A DNA stretch of 64,000 nt, taken from contig CAJINV010000001.1 of assembly GCA_905178155.1 (NCBI GenBank), positions 12,259,832-12,323,831 of the forward strand. The letters are read 5' to 3'. The notes under the pieces were generated by a model that made no database searches, was not told the origin of the DNA, and saw only the letters and a list, made by a program, of their open reading frames with translations. This document shows, piece after piece, positions 34,501 through 46,657 of this stretch. A program made the position numbers and the translations under genes. Position 1 is the stretch's first letter, and each line of letters starts with the position of its first letter. This stretch comes from Amoebophrya sp. A120 (taxonomy: Eukaryota > Sar > Dinophyceae > Syndiniales > Amoebophryaceae).

Positions 34501-36356
34501 AACACTATGGACACACAGACCCAGACCCGGACACCCAATTTCGCCCCAAGACTTTCACAGACATAGACTCGTGCTCTTTGATGTAGATCCCCTGCATACT
34601 GACTTCCTTTTTTTCCGCCATTGTTTCCACAATGAGCGACCCCAAGTACTCGAGCGCAGACATGTTCTTCTTCGTGTTCGGGCACATGCCGAAATGGCCA
34701 GCCTTGGTCTCGAGCTGGGACTGCTCGAACCGGGGCCAATAATCCCTGCGGGCCTTGTTCTTCAGCTTCTTCAGCGCCTCGACCTGCAGCTCTTTGGCCG
34801 ACGTCTGCTTGTCCGGCGCGGCCGGCAGTGTGGCGAGCCCGGTGGACTTCTTTTTTGTCTTCGGCCCGCTCGCGGTTTCGCCCGCGAGGCGCTTCCGCTG
34901 TTTTGTTGTTCGAGTTTTTCTTTTGCCCAGGAATGCAGGCGCGATGGGAGTGGGAGCGGCGCACGCTTCACAGGCCATCTCGGCCGGGAGAAAGGCACGC
35001 GCAAAGGGCGCGGAAAAACGCGGACGCCCGGTGGAGGGGCGTCAACCCGAGAGGCCGCATGGCAGGGGCGCCCGCAGCGGCCAGGGCCTGCGCACGGCCC
35101 CTGGCGCGTCTGGGCAGTATTTCTTCCCGCGCCGGCGCCTACCCCTGGCGGCCCAAAAACACAGGGGCCTTGCGCACGGCGTCGGCCCGGGCCACGCCGG
35201 CGCATGTGGGCAGTATTTCTAGCTCCGCGGGACTTTGGTCCCAGGCCACACAAAAAAACGCGCCCGAGAACAGGCGCTGCCCACTGCGGTACGCAGCGGC
35301 CCGGGCGCGTGCTGGCAGAGGGGCGCGAACCCGGCGGCCACCCGCTGCGCCACGGGGCACCTGCCCTGCCTGGCGCGCCTCTGGCCCGCGGCGCCGGCGC
35401 AATTTCGTGGCGCTAGCCCGGATGGGTTTTCGAGCGCACTTTTGCCAGCGCTTTTTTTTTTTGAAAAAATGCAGCTCGAGCTGCCACTTTTGCTGCCACA
35501 ATTAGCTGCCACAAATTTCAAAAACGGCAGCCTGGGCTCCGGAAAAAAATGCCCAGAAATTCTGCCACAATTTGGGCGCCACAATTCGGGTACGCAAAAA
35601 CGCACCTGTTTCGTTAGAAAAAATTTGTGGCAGGGTCGGGGCAGCGATTTGTGGCAATATTTCTGGGCATTTTTTTTGGGTCGGGGGACGATGAAAAAGA
35701 CGGTCTGAGGGGCGGTTTCTGGAGCACCAAAACTGCTCATTTGTGGAACTACTAAAAAGCGCACGAAAAGACTCGCGTACCTGCTTTCCCGCTGTCGTCT
35801 CTGCAGCTACGGTCTGCGTGGACGACTGACCGATACTCACTGCGGGAGAGGCAGCCGGGGCATTTTTCTTCGACCGACATATGCAGACCAAAGCTTGCCC
35901 GCCCGGTGCACGAAAACAGACCAGCTGCTGCCATGGCACAGAGAACGCATGGCAGGCAGCCGAAAGCCAAAAAGGCCGGGCGGGCAAACTCATCTTCATA
36001 TCTACCAGCGGAGCGACCACTGGATTCGGATTTTTGGGGCCGGACTGCGGGCCCGAAGCCCCTGTTACCTGCTGCGGCGCTGTTGCCGGTGCTGCTGTGG
36101 CTGGTTGTACTGGTGGGCCCCCGGAGTTCTTGTTTTTCTGCTCTCCGGCTGCTGCCACACTCGTGCTTGCCTGATTTGCTGTTGAGGAAGAAGTAGTTAG
36201 GCCACTGGCGGGTGCGGTTTGGTTGACCCCGGTTGTTGAAGAAGCAGCTGCCTGCTTTTTGGCAGCGGCCGTCGACACTGCGCTGGTGCCCTTTTTCGCA
36301 GCGCCGGCAGGCGCCGTGCTGCCGCCCTGCGCGCCCTGATTCGTTCTGGGCGCCAT
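31533..36356 (-). CDS. Multi-exon protein of unknown function, Ala/Ser-rich N-terminus
   Basis: It starts MAPRTNQGAQGG at 36356 and ends KNDDED at 31533. Supported parts on the minus strand: 36356-36001 and 35874-35781 around a 121-bp inverted-repeat insertion; GT-AG intron 35780-34979; exon 34978-34535; a 30-nt intron; exon 34504-33742; GT-AG intron 33741-33551; exon from 33550; exon about 33280-32961; a 49-50-nt intron; exon 32911 to about 32000; last exon about 31680-31533. The joins near 33400-33280 and 32000-31680 are unresolved. The N-terminus is low-complexity Ala/Ser/Thr/Pro; then a basic patch (GKRKTRTTKQRKR) that could be a nuclear signal, an acidic stretch (DVDEDDELF) and helical C-terminal segments. 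I recognise no domain. Several introns carry the GCATGACA octamer seen inside introners. Confidence 0.6.
34505..34534 (-). other. 30-nt GT-AG intron
   Basis: On the minus strand 30 nt start GTGTCC and end CCATAG, with an in-frame TAG, so they must be removed for the gene to continue. Exact removal is in phase and joins VLGRNW to CFEYQGLCRMKAK. The sequence includes GGGTCTGGGTCTG, close to the core of family F introners. Confidence 0.6.
34979..35780 (-). other. GC-rich intron with direct and inverted repeats
   Basis: GT-AG on the minus strand, phase 0 at both ends. A segment with GGGCAGTATTTCT recurs about 105 bp apart (about 35111 and 35209). An inverted pair, ATGCCCAGAAATTCTGCCAC and its near-complement, lies at about 35549 and 35650. 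Open frames here are incidental. Confidence 0.55.
35880..36000. mobile_element. Possible short introner, family H (121 bp)
   Basis: TTGCCCGCCCGG occurs in inverted orientation near both ends, and the ends read TAT...ATA like the other families. The target duplication is not clear (CGACA against TCTAC). Removal would join ...VAPLV to GRSKKNAPAAS. The interior is in frame, so it might instead be coding. Confidence 0.45.
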
Positions 36357-36648
36357 ATTCTTGTGTTGCTGCAGCTGCTGCTTGTTGAATGATTCGGATT
36401 TGGTTGGGAGAAGCAAAATCCCGCAAAACCCGATGTCGCTCACACACACTGCCAACACAAAATCGGGGAAATGTCGCTACTCGAGCACTGAGGCCTAGCG
36501 CGCTACAGACCTCAACTCGCCGCTCATACTCGCTAATCTCTCACAACAGGTCGGACAACGAACGCAACGAGCAAAATGGACCGAGGCGAAGTCGATCTGC
36601 TATGCCACGACCAGCCTAGTGCTGGGCTGCTTTGCTTTGTCCGTTGGT

Positions 36649-39600
36649 TTAGAACTGTGCCGCACGTGGGTCAAACTTGCCTTTCACTACTTCTTGAAGC
36701 GATATGCAACAGAAAAGGGCGAGGGGGAACAGGTGCACGAAACGCACTACAAGATCTGAGGGCACAATATCAGTCGCATGCAAGTCGCCGCCTTGCACTC
36801 TCTTCCGCGCTCGATCTTTCATCTGCATAGCCCTGTTGTAAAATTTGTAGCGGGAAGCATGGGCCCAATACAGCTTGCGTTCGTGGAGGAAATCGACCAC
36901 GAACTTTACCCCTTCGGCGACTTCCTCCGCGTAGGCTTCTCGGCAAGACATGGTGTACAGGTCCGGCTGCTCGTTTGCCGCGAGCGGCTCCCCAGTGGCG
37001 CCTTTTTCGACGAGAAAGACCAGCAGCTGCGCAACAGAAACCGCACAACGGGCTACGATTTTCAGATCCTCCCCGAAGGTGTCCACGTAGAAGCTTTTGG
37101 ACTGCTGCGCGGAGGAGAAGAGAGAAAGGTCCCGGAGTCTGGTCAAGAAGTTCTCGTCGGTCGTCGTTATGAGGATGTTGTCGACGGTATTGCTCTTGTG
37201 CTCCGCCGTCCACTTCCCTCCCCGGTCGACCAGGCTGAAAGGAAGTATCGAACCCCGGCCGCCCATCTGCGTCACCATGTCCTCCACATCCCGCCCAAGC
37301 TTGCTCCGCAGCTGCTGGAAGTTGTCCGGCACTGGCGCCAGGACTTCTTGCGGGGCCGGTATGCTTCGCTGCTGTGGTGGGGCCGGTGCTCCGGCAACCA
37401 ACCGAGGGCCATCGCGTTCAGAGGCATCGCCCGCGCCCTTTCTCTCCACTTTCGTCTTGGCGTCCCGCAGGTGAATCGCCTCCGACTTCTTGCTGCCCAA
37501 CTTCGTGGCGGAATCAACAGCAGCGAAAGTATGAAGAAAGGACCCATTGTCGCACACTAGTCCTGGCGGGACGAAGAAGCAGGTCGCGCCCGTCTCCATT
37601 TCTGCGAACTCCAACGTGCGGCCCTGGGGGAGAAGAGAGTAAAACTGCGCCGCCGCGTCTGGGTCCTGGGGCGGAATGAGGGCCATGGGGGTGCCACCAA
37701 GCCGCATCGGGTTTTTGCCGGCAAACGTAATCCGGAATAGGTCGCAGTTGGGGGCCGACTTTCCTCGCCGGTGCCCGACGAAAACACACAAAACGCCGCC
37801 AATGACGGACCGGGGCTCCTTAATGTGCATGCGGCAGAGCTCGGCAACCACCCCGTCGATCCGCTGCGGAAGCTTTGGGCCCAGCGCGAGTTTCCTCGTC
37901 GGCGCCGGCAGCTGCTTCTTCGGCAGGGCTGTCTGTAGGAAATTTGCGGCCAGAGTCTGGAAGCGCGTGACAAGGTGGGAAATTGGCTGCTGGAAGAAGG
38001 CCGCCACCTCGTCGTCGGTCAAAAGATCATCGGTGTCCAGGGTGTTCGTCATGCTGAAGCACCGCGCCGCCGCCTCCGCTTCCTCCTGCATTCTCGCCAC
38101 AACGCGCGCCGCCGCCCGAAATTTCTCCCGCTTCGCGTTTGCTATTTCCTGCCTGCGCTTCGCCACATCCTCCGCCAGCTTCATGTCCTGCTCGTCCGTC
38201 AGGTCGTGCGCCTTTTCGCGCAGGAACTTGCTCGCCACTGCCTTGTTGGCCTCGAATGAGTTCGCGTGCTTCTCCCCCCGGAACATCATCGTGTTCTTCC
38301 TGACCTGGCTCGCGGATTTCTTTATTTCCCTCGCAAGGTCCGCAAGAGAACCGGCCCCGGCTGCGCCCTCGCGATCAGTTATTTTCAGGCGCCTCCCCTG
38401 CGAGGTGTCGGATGAGTTTCCGTTAAACTGGGCGAACAACTTCAGCAGCACATACACTACCAGGGTCGCATGCTGCATCCTGTGCCGCCGGCTGATCTTC
38501 GCGGCGTGGGTGTGCAGCCGCTCGGTGAAGATCGTCGAAATTGAAATCCGCTTCAAGGACAAAAGCAGCCCGTCCAGCGTCGCGCGGTTGCGGTCAAGCA
38601 AGGTCCCGCAGTCCCGTAGCCGCAGGATCTTCTTCGTAAAACCGAAGTCCAGGTCTTTCGGGTCCTCCATTTCCGCCAAGCCCAAGAACTGCTCCACCGT
38701 ATCCGACACAAGCACCCCGCGCCACGGCCACTCCGATAACTTCGGAAAACAGTCCAAGTACAATTTCGCGGCCCCCATTTCCAAAACCAGCCGGCTCTCA
38801 TCCGCGACACTGCTGGGGAGGTTCAGGAATCCGCAAAACTCGAGGGTAACTCTACTGCGCTCGTCCTCCAAGGTCTGGTCGAGGATGGTCTGCACCAGGT
38901 CCAGGCTCCCTATTGTCGGCTGATCCAAAAGCACCCAACCCGCCCGCGCCAAACCGGAAGCCCCAAGGGCGATGATCCAGCACCGCCGCACGAACGACGA
39001 AAAACTCATCTTCTTCGACCGGAGGGCAGCCTTGAGGAAAAATTTCTTGCTGGACGCCTCCAGAGCCAGCTCCGCCACCTCGTACAAGCCCAACAAGCCA
39101 TACAGGCAATACCGCTGGATCGGCTGAATGGCGTCCCCGAATCTCTGAAGACTGACTTCCTGCGGCTTGTAAACGTCCTGCAACAACAGTGCGGCCGCAC
39201 CATGCTGGTCCGCTGGCAAATTCCCGAGAAGCAGCCCGCCCTTGTACCGCAATTCGGCGGCCAGCAATCTCGACACAAGGCCAGCCGGAAGGCTGTCCGC
39301 TACTAGGTTGATGATGGAGCGGTAGATGGTCCGGTCCGCGGGGGAAAGTGGCTGGTGGTGGTATCGCGCCTCACAAAAATCCGCACAATACCCGCGAACC
39401 ACGGGGGAGCTGCCATGCAGGGACGACGCGACTCCGGAAAAGGCCTGCTGTGTCGCGTTATCCGGTAATTGGTAAGAAACGGAGTACTTGATGCCCAGGT
39501 GGAAGTCGTGGACCGAGCACCTGCTGATGACGAAAAGGTCGCAGATGAGTATCGGGCTTGAAATTCCTCTGAACACCCGCCCCTTCAGAACCAGGCCTAA

Positions 39601-40452
39601 CAGAAGATGGGAAGAGCCGCGCACACGCCGCTCGGCGCGAGCTGTTCACGCGAAATGCAAAAATCATGCAAGTTGGCAATCTGCGTACTGAGATTGCCGC
39701 TTGGCCTGGTGCTGAAGTTCTGGGTGGCCAAAGAAGTGCCATGCCATACGCTCCTCCAGCTCCTCCCCATCGCCGCAATGCCGGTGGAGGCGCGGAACCT
39801 GCCCCGTCAGTGTTGCTGCGGATGCGCCATCGCCCCCGTAGATACTAAGCGTGCAGATGCCGTCGATAAAAACTCCCGCGTCCCGCAGCTGCTGTCGCAA
39901 TGGCCGGACCATCGCCGCAAGGACCTGCCCATTCTGTTCCGCAGTGTGCCCCGCGTTCATCTTCACGAGGGGGTGGAGGAGCCACAACCGGTTCACCTCG
40001 TCGCCGCAGACTTTCCCGAACGCCTGAAGGAGCAGCATCGTCTCATAGCTTATCATAGTTCCGGAAGTTTCGTCCAGCGTTGATATCGGGGTCCCGTCGA
40101 ATTCTATGTGCGTAAAAAAAGCACACGCGTCCGCCTGCCCGCCGTGTCGCACAAAAAAATTCGCCGCCTGCATCTGGTGCTCCAACAATAACAAGGCGAA
40201 ACCCTGCCGAAACTGCTCGAGGAGGTCCCCGGCGTACTTGTCCGAGTGAAGGCGCGGGTCGTTCTTCTTTGGCCAAGTGCCCTCGTTGGCGTAGATCATC
40301 ATCTTGGTGCAGAAGGTAAAAAACCTGCCCTGCACACGCTCCGGCACCTTTGGAAGCTGAACCAACTCGCGGAAGGCTGGCGTTGGTACATTGATGTTGG
40401 ACACAGCAACAGCGCTGCTCTGCGCCCCGTCGGAGCTTGAACTAGCCGACAT
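36649..40452 (-). CDS. Unrecognised protein of about 1,250 residues
   Basis: Exon 1 is 40452 to about 39689 (starts MSASSSSDGAQ) and exon 2 about 39641-36649, separated by a 47-48-nt intron. The canonical GT-AG reading of that intron (39688-39642) is one base out of phase, so either the splice is shifted or one frame is wrong. The rest is a single 991-codon frame. Features seen: helical leucine-rich segments, a Lys/Arg/Ala/Glu-rich helix (AKRREKFRAAARVV-like, about residues 500-540), a Pro/Gln linker (APAPPQQRSIPAPQE) and a compact C-terminal part. No signal peptide, membrane span or known domain was identified. It ends 293 bp upstream of the next minus-strand gene. Unlike its neighbours it has no introner in 3 kb of coding sequence. 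Confidence 0.6.
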
Positions 40453-41059
40453 CGCGGCTCCGGCCAGGTGCAGCTAATCAAACGGGTAAAGCTGCATCAC
40501 TCCCCGTGCACACGGAGACGCTTCTTCGACGATCATTTTGCGCCGGGGTATGGAAAACGGCTGTAACTAAAATCGAAACACAGAACCAATTATATGCAAA
40601 AGATGAACCAGGAAAATACATGCCTTCTCTCGTTCAATTAGAAGTTTTTTTTTTTTCCTTTCACCTCGCCCCACCTCGCTTCCATCGCCATGGCTGCCAC
40701 TGCTCTCAGACATCTCAATGGAGAAAGCAACAACAACTCAAGGGTAGGAAGTAAGTCTCTCCTACTTCTCGCTTCCTCGGACTTCCGAATCGCAAGACGG
40801 AGACCAGGGGAACGCCAACACTGCGGGTCGCCAATATGTGTGGCACGTCGTCCTCACTCCTTGATCTAAATTCTAAAATGTGGGCATTTTTTTGGACAAA
40901 AATCTGTGAACGATATGGCCCGGGACCATCCATATGAAACGTGTACAATTTTTTTATACGATTTCCCTTTACAACAAGTTGCTCCAAAAGAGCCAAATAC
41001 AAATTCTTTATAACGGACAAAAAAAAGGATTATCACCTGCTTGAAAAGAAACAAAGAAG
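40453..41059. other. Divergent intergenic region
   Basis: 607 bp between two divergent start codons (40452 minus, 41060 plus), so it should hold both promoters. Visible features are a T-rich tract at about 40647-40660 and A/T-rich sequence near 40940-41050. No conserved box could be named. Confidence 0.45.
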
Positions 41060-43471
41060 ATGGTCATGCTTGTGGCTGCTGGTCGCAGTGGTCGAAATAA
41101 GACGCCGCGCAAGTTTGCGAAGCGTGCTGTTGCAGGAGGAACCAGAACTGCAGTGGCGATTTTTGCTAGTTTGTACACGTTACAACTACCGGCGCTGGTC
41201 GATGCAGCGGGTGCTGCATCCTCGCCGCTGCTGCCCGGACGAGATGATGATGTTGTCAATCAGGTAACGCAGGGCTTAGGAGGTATGAGCTTAAACGACC
41301 AGGTCCAGGCCGACTACCCGGTCATGAAAGACATTACGGATGTGGCGATATACATTCTGGACAACAGCGCCAGCATGTGGTCTACCAGCATTCGCGGGGA
41401 ACCAGTGCGGGCAAAAGAGATCGACTACGTCCAGTGGGAAACGCACGAAGAGGGAGAAGGGCGGGTCTTCCAGGAAGGACAGATTCCTGGTTGCTTTACC
41501 CACAACCAGCAATGGCTCGAGCTGGTTTCCAAAACCGAGCAAATCGCGCGATACAACGTACGTCGTCGGATGCCCGCATTGTACATTATGCTGAATGGTA
41601 AAAAGAAAAACGTACACCAGACACGTCACGTGTCATCTGAACGTGAACAAAACAAAGACTACGTGCTGATCCTGCCAACCGACAACGAGACTGAAAATAC
41701 GGAGAGGCTAAAGGAATTGCGAGCAATGATCGACTCGCGCAACGTATACAATGCAGGTGGTTATGCAGGGAAAAAAGTTCGTCTCCATCATCATATGAAT
41801 TTTTTTTACAAGGTTAATATGCATCCATTTGCACATCCTCTGTGGTTTGTCTCACAGAAAACAGAAACAGTAAACAGATCGCGTACTTACTCATAATTTT
41901 ATAAAGCTCGTCGCCTTTATGCCGGCGGATTGTTCTGGTTTTTCAAAAACAATTTACGAAAGTAGATGACGAAGAGTGACTGTGGTGGACTTTTTTCTGT
42001 GGATAAGGGCACGCCTCTTGTCACTATGACCCGTGCTCTCGGCTCTTGGCTGTTTAGAAGTATTATCCCGGAAGCAGATCCTCGTAACCAAATTTTTGCC
42101 GACTCACTGTTGCAGGATTTCGGGAAATTAATTCTCAAACGAGCGAAAGACGTAACGGTGGTTTTCGTGACGGATGGGATGCCGGGCGATGGGAATATGG
42201 CGTCTTCAAGCGTTACATTCCTCAGCGGGTACGATTTTATGGTGCGTTCGTGAAGACGCAAAGGCAAACCAAAAGTGACACGCAAAGGAGGAGAGCAGCA
42301 GGTGATCTTGCCACGTTTCATATTGCCACGCAAGATTGGTATACAACATTTCATTAGGAGACATGTCCTGGATCGTTCTGTATGTTGGGCTGTCGCGCTC
42401 GGCTAGCTGGCCGGGCTGTACTGATCAGGTGCGGTGTGTAGCTCCCGACTGGTTGGTGCTTTTATTGGGGCGACTTGCCGTGGTAGCGCTCGGCTTTTGT
42501 ATGTTGAGGTCGCCGAAAGTGCTTCCTCGCCCACCCCCCGGGGAGGGGATCCTTGACCTGTGGCGCTGGGTGCGGGTGTCCACTACATGATGATGATGAT
42601 GATGAAGACATCTTTGTCAGTGCTGTGTATTTATTAAAGCATCCGATGTTATAGAGAGTGCTTATGTCGTGCGAAGATGGGGAAGAAGGAAAAGGCTGAG
42701 CGAATTGGAAATGAACGGCAACAGGTATACATAGGTCAGCATATGAAGATATAATTTCATCGGAGGCGGCCAGCTCCTCAAAGTCACGCATGCGCTAGGC
42801 TAGCGATGGATACTGGTAACCGCTGAGGACTGGTAACAACATCTGAGGACGCCATACGCCGCGTGAATCAATTCCATGATGCGATGCAAGATGTAGCGAG
42901 GTGGGGACATCAAAACAGAATCAGCTTTCTCTTTACCGCTACGCTCTGCACGGAGTGCAGGGAGGTTGTAAACGAGTACAACGCGCTGGATGAAAGAGTA
43001 AAAGGCCTCGGTGAAGGGCGCACCTTTAAACTTGACGTCATCGATGATTTCTTCGGGGAAGCTTTGGAGGTAGCCAAAAAAAATCCAGCCTTTGTGTACA
43101 GCTTCCAGCCCATTCATGAAGCCCGCCAGGCTGGTTGGAATGCCCCAAAGCAGGTCGGCGACAACTTGGACGAGAAGGCGCTTAGCCTGGTTGAAATGGA
43201 GCTGTTGGCGCTCATGGTCGTACGTGCCGCTTTCAAATATGACAACCAGCGCAGGGAGTTTTTCCCACCTGTGGACTCCGCCAACAACCGGTGGCCTAGC
43301 CCTAGCAGCAGAGAGGGCTCCTCCAGAGCTAACTACAGGTGGTTGTATGAACTTATTGCTCCCGCCAACGAGCATGCGAAGAAAGTGTTCAATGTGATCC
43401 CGTATCCCGAGCAACTCCAGCATTACTATCCGCCGCAAAAGATACTGATGCTGACCCTCTGCAGTGTGTGA
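41060..43471 (+). CDS. Secreted von Willebrand A-type protein, copy 1
   Basis: Exons are 41060-41776, 42008-42195 and 42862-43471. Intron 41777-42007 is GT-AG in phase 0; the second is a TAT...ATA element. The N-terminus has a basic stretch then a hydrophobic run (TAVAIFASLYTLQLPALV), consistent with a signal peptide or anchor. The vWA metal-site (MIDAS) motif is ILDNSASMW (DxSxS), and a later VVFVTDGMPGDG supplies the TDG element. The product is about 500 residues. It aligns along most of its length with the protein at 49111-52489 (shared EQIARYN/FN..RRMPALY, GTPL..MTRA, VVN/VENYN, AGWNAP, PYPE). vWA domains usually bind protein ligands through a divalent metal; the partner is unknown. The C-terminus is shorter than in copy 2 and ends KILMLTLCSV. 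Confidence 0.8.
42196..42856. mobile_element. Large family G-like introner (661 bp)
   Basis: The ends TATGGCGTCTTCA and TGAGGACGCCATA are inverted and match the start of family G. No target duplication is visible (GGGAA against CGCCG). Removing 42196-42861 joins TDGMPGDGN to VNQFHDAMQDV in frame. The paralogue at 49111-52489 has uninterrupted coding sequence at this point. Confidence 0.65.
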
Positions 43472-46279
43472 AGTGACTTCTACTACCCGTCCCCTGAAAA
43501 TTGAACTTCAGACTGCCATGCCTATAGCTTGACACTGCAAGACTCATTTCTCGTGCGAAACGCATCGAAAAACGAAAGTGCCGACTGCAATGCTCTGAAA
43601 CGCGCTGATCGCCTCTTCCCCGTACGAATAGAAATATTCACACACCTGTTTTGTATCTTTCTGTGTGCTTTTTATTTGTACGACGACGAGCATACATGTA
43701 AAAGTTTGCGCAACATTTTTGCGACCAATATTTTTTATGTAAAAAATCTTTTTATGGAACGCATAGGCATAGGTGGCAAAAACCCGCCGTGGGCACGCAT
43801 TGATTTTATCCTTATCGTCGAACAACTATCAGGGTCACGTTACAGCAGAGGGTCAGTACAACTTCAGCCCTCTTCTATAAAGATTCGATTTCGGAACCGC
43901 CAAAAGTTGGATTTCTGGAATCCTTGTTGTTGGGCAGCGCACCTCCGAAACCGGGATACGGCCGGGAGCATTGCCAAATTAAAATGAACTGCATGCGGCT
44001 GCCGCACCCCATTCTCGGAACCGAAAGTGACCGGCCTTCCGTTTCCCGGGACAAGCAGGGAAACTGTTTTCAGGACCGTGGACGCGGTCTCGAGTTCTTA
44101 CGTAAGTATTGCGAGAAAGGTCTGGTCTCGCCGATTCACGTGGACTTGCTTCGCATTGCTATGGAAAACGCAAATACCACACCGAACCCGAAGATCAAAT
44201 TCCAAGCGCCCCCAAGTGCTCGTGACTCCTCCAGTGCATACCGCCCCGCTCGCCGGGGTTTGTGCAATTGCCGTAACCCTCAAAGAACACGTGGAGATCC
44301 GCACCTTCCTTCGGGTCCGCCACTTCGTCCGTCAGGAAACAATCCTGTTTGGCAGCCGTCACTACCTCCCTCAAAGACGCTGACGGTGACCAACCGACTG
44401 GCAGGCAACGCCAAAGGTTTACAAGATGTCCAGCAGCCGTCTGACGCTTGCGGCGTCAGTGGTGTGAAAGAAGAAGTAGCCCCGATTAGGATCCTCTCCG
44501 TAGAAGAGGCGAATAACCTGCGCGGGGGCTCTCCAGTCGATCCAGCAGGAGATGCCTGGGAAGAGCTCGTCAGAGCGCAGGTCGTGGGGAGGGGTTGGCG
44601 TTCGCGAGGCACTACGTCCGACGCGCCTCCGAGCCGTGAGGGGCCGAGAGAGCACCAACCCCGGGCGCCGCGAGGGATCCTGCCGTAACAGGTCCACAAA
44701 TGCACTGAGATCCAATGGGCCCCTTGTACGTACGATGTTTGTGCACACCGATCGCTCTTGCCTGTGGCTTCGATAATAATAATAGACGCCAGCAACTCAA
44801 TCTGGGTTTCACGGAGAAGGACTAATTAAGTACGCGCTGACGCTCTCTGCGCAAAAGGTAAATGGCACGAGGAGCGTATATAAGTAGGTATTCTTCGATA
44901 TCGATTGTGTAGCAAAAGCATCAGAATTTTCATAATTTGTGTCTAGTCTCGACCACTTAGGCGTCTGTTAATGTGACAAGATGTCTACAGTTAAGAGCAT
45001 GAAGGTGCGCTAACATTCGATCTTATTGATGAAGCCAGCAGCGGGCACCTGCTGATGCTGATGGTACTACTCAAACAAGAAAAACATAAAAGAATTGAAA
45101 TTGATGAAATACAAAAATCAATTTCAAGCTTGCATTTCTCCGACTCTCTCGTCGTGACACGAGATTGGGAGAAAAAAGACTCTCTATCATCGTCTGCCTG
45201 AAGGAAACGTGCTGGAGATAAATTTTTTTTTTGTGGAGAACTCTGACTATCAAACTTGTACAATGAATTGCCAAATCAGACTTTATTTGAATTTATAGAT
45301 ACACCTTATCGGTATTACCAGGTACGGGCCTTGAATGTTGCTACGTGTTTCGTATGTAAGTCATCGACTTTCGTCACCGTTGCCGTACGCTTATACATAC
45401 ATTTCCTTTACTAGTCATACTTAGTGGCCATCTTTTGACTCGTCGCTGTTCGCACGACACAAAACTTCTCTGCTCATATTTATTGCAAGTATCTAGAAGA
45501 TCTTCGTTTGACGCGGAGGAGTAGCTTGCTACTCACTTGCACGAAAAACTGCAACAAGAAACTAACCTGACTGGATGTCACAGCGCATCATGATAGAGAA
45601 ACAGTTGTTATCAGCCCCGCAAGAAACCCGAAGCGGTACCGAGGCCCACGACCGTCTTTCATCATGATACTGGCAGGAAAATGTAGTTGTAGGGACAGGA
45701 TCACGAATAAAAAACTAGAAACTACAACATCTGCGCCCTTGCGATTTCCAGGACAACGAAGAAGATATGGAAAAGCAACGGAAAATCAAACGCTGCGTCG
45801 AGGGAGCATTTGCTTTTCCGACATAGCACTACATGTCTCCGACATAACATCCAAAACTAACAGGTGATGAGGCGCCTCTGATTTTCGCTCGAATTCACCG
45901 TCAGTTATGCTTTTCCTCTAGTATCGTAAAATGCGCCCAGCAGAAAATTAATACATAGCTAGTATGTTACAAGTGTTCACAGTTGTAGGAACAGTCACAC
46001 CCTGCTACATGATCTTAGCTCTGCAGCTTATAACAAACGGATCATAAATTAAAGGAACGGCACTCTGCATGTTTCGTGTCTCCGACGTCGCGGAACCGTT
46101 TGAAGAACTGAATGCGATCCAAAGGAGTCCGTGCAAAAGGATATAACGATCTGGATCTTGTACTCCTCGACGCTCAAGCATACGCATGCAGATGCACTCA
46201 GTTCATCCTTTTTAGGACTTGGTAACTAGACTGAGGTGCCGCCCATGCTGTTTGGTCTGATGGATGTTGACGCGCGTAA

Positions 46280-46323
46280 GCGGTCTCGACGATTTGGCTG
46301 GACATACTGTGTGGCTCAGCCGC
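46280..46323 (+). repeat. 44-bp direct repeat, copy 1
   Basis: It starts GCGGTCTCGACGATTTGG and ends GTGGCTCAGCCGCA. It is nearly identical to 47989-48032 and lies near the left edge of the GC-rich block. Confidence 0.85.
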
Positions 46324-46606
46324 ACTCGTTGTCGTGTCGGTTTCGACCCTCACGCGGCGACAGCTGCCTGTCTGGCAACCTGTCACCGCCTCTTCGTGGC
46401 CTTCGCCACCGGTCGTTTGTGCTCGACCCTGCCTCCTTTCGCTGTGCGACTGGGGGTGGGTCTCGGGTACAAAACGACCGTCCCACCTCGGGGGAGAGGT
46501 CAACTTCTCTTGTCCTGTATGACAAAGTTACCACCTCTTGGTACACCATCGGTTCATCTGCGATGAACCTGTGCCCTTCGGCACTGTGGCTGCGTCTCCG
46601 CGCCAC

Positions 46607-46657
46607 GCTGCACCTCACGCAGCGCTGCACCTCACGCAGCGCTGCACCTCACGCAGC
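46607..46657. repeat. 17-bp semi-palindromic unit, three perfect tandem copies
   Basis: GCTGCACCTCACGCAGC is repeated three times without a gap. Each copy has outer arms (GCTGC/GCAGC) that can pair. Confidence 0.9.
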
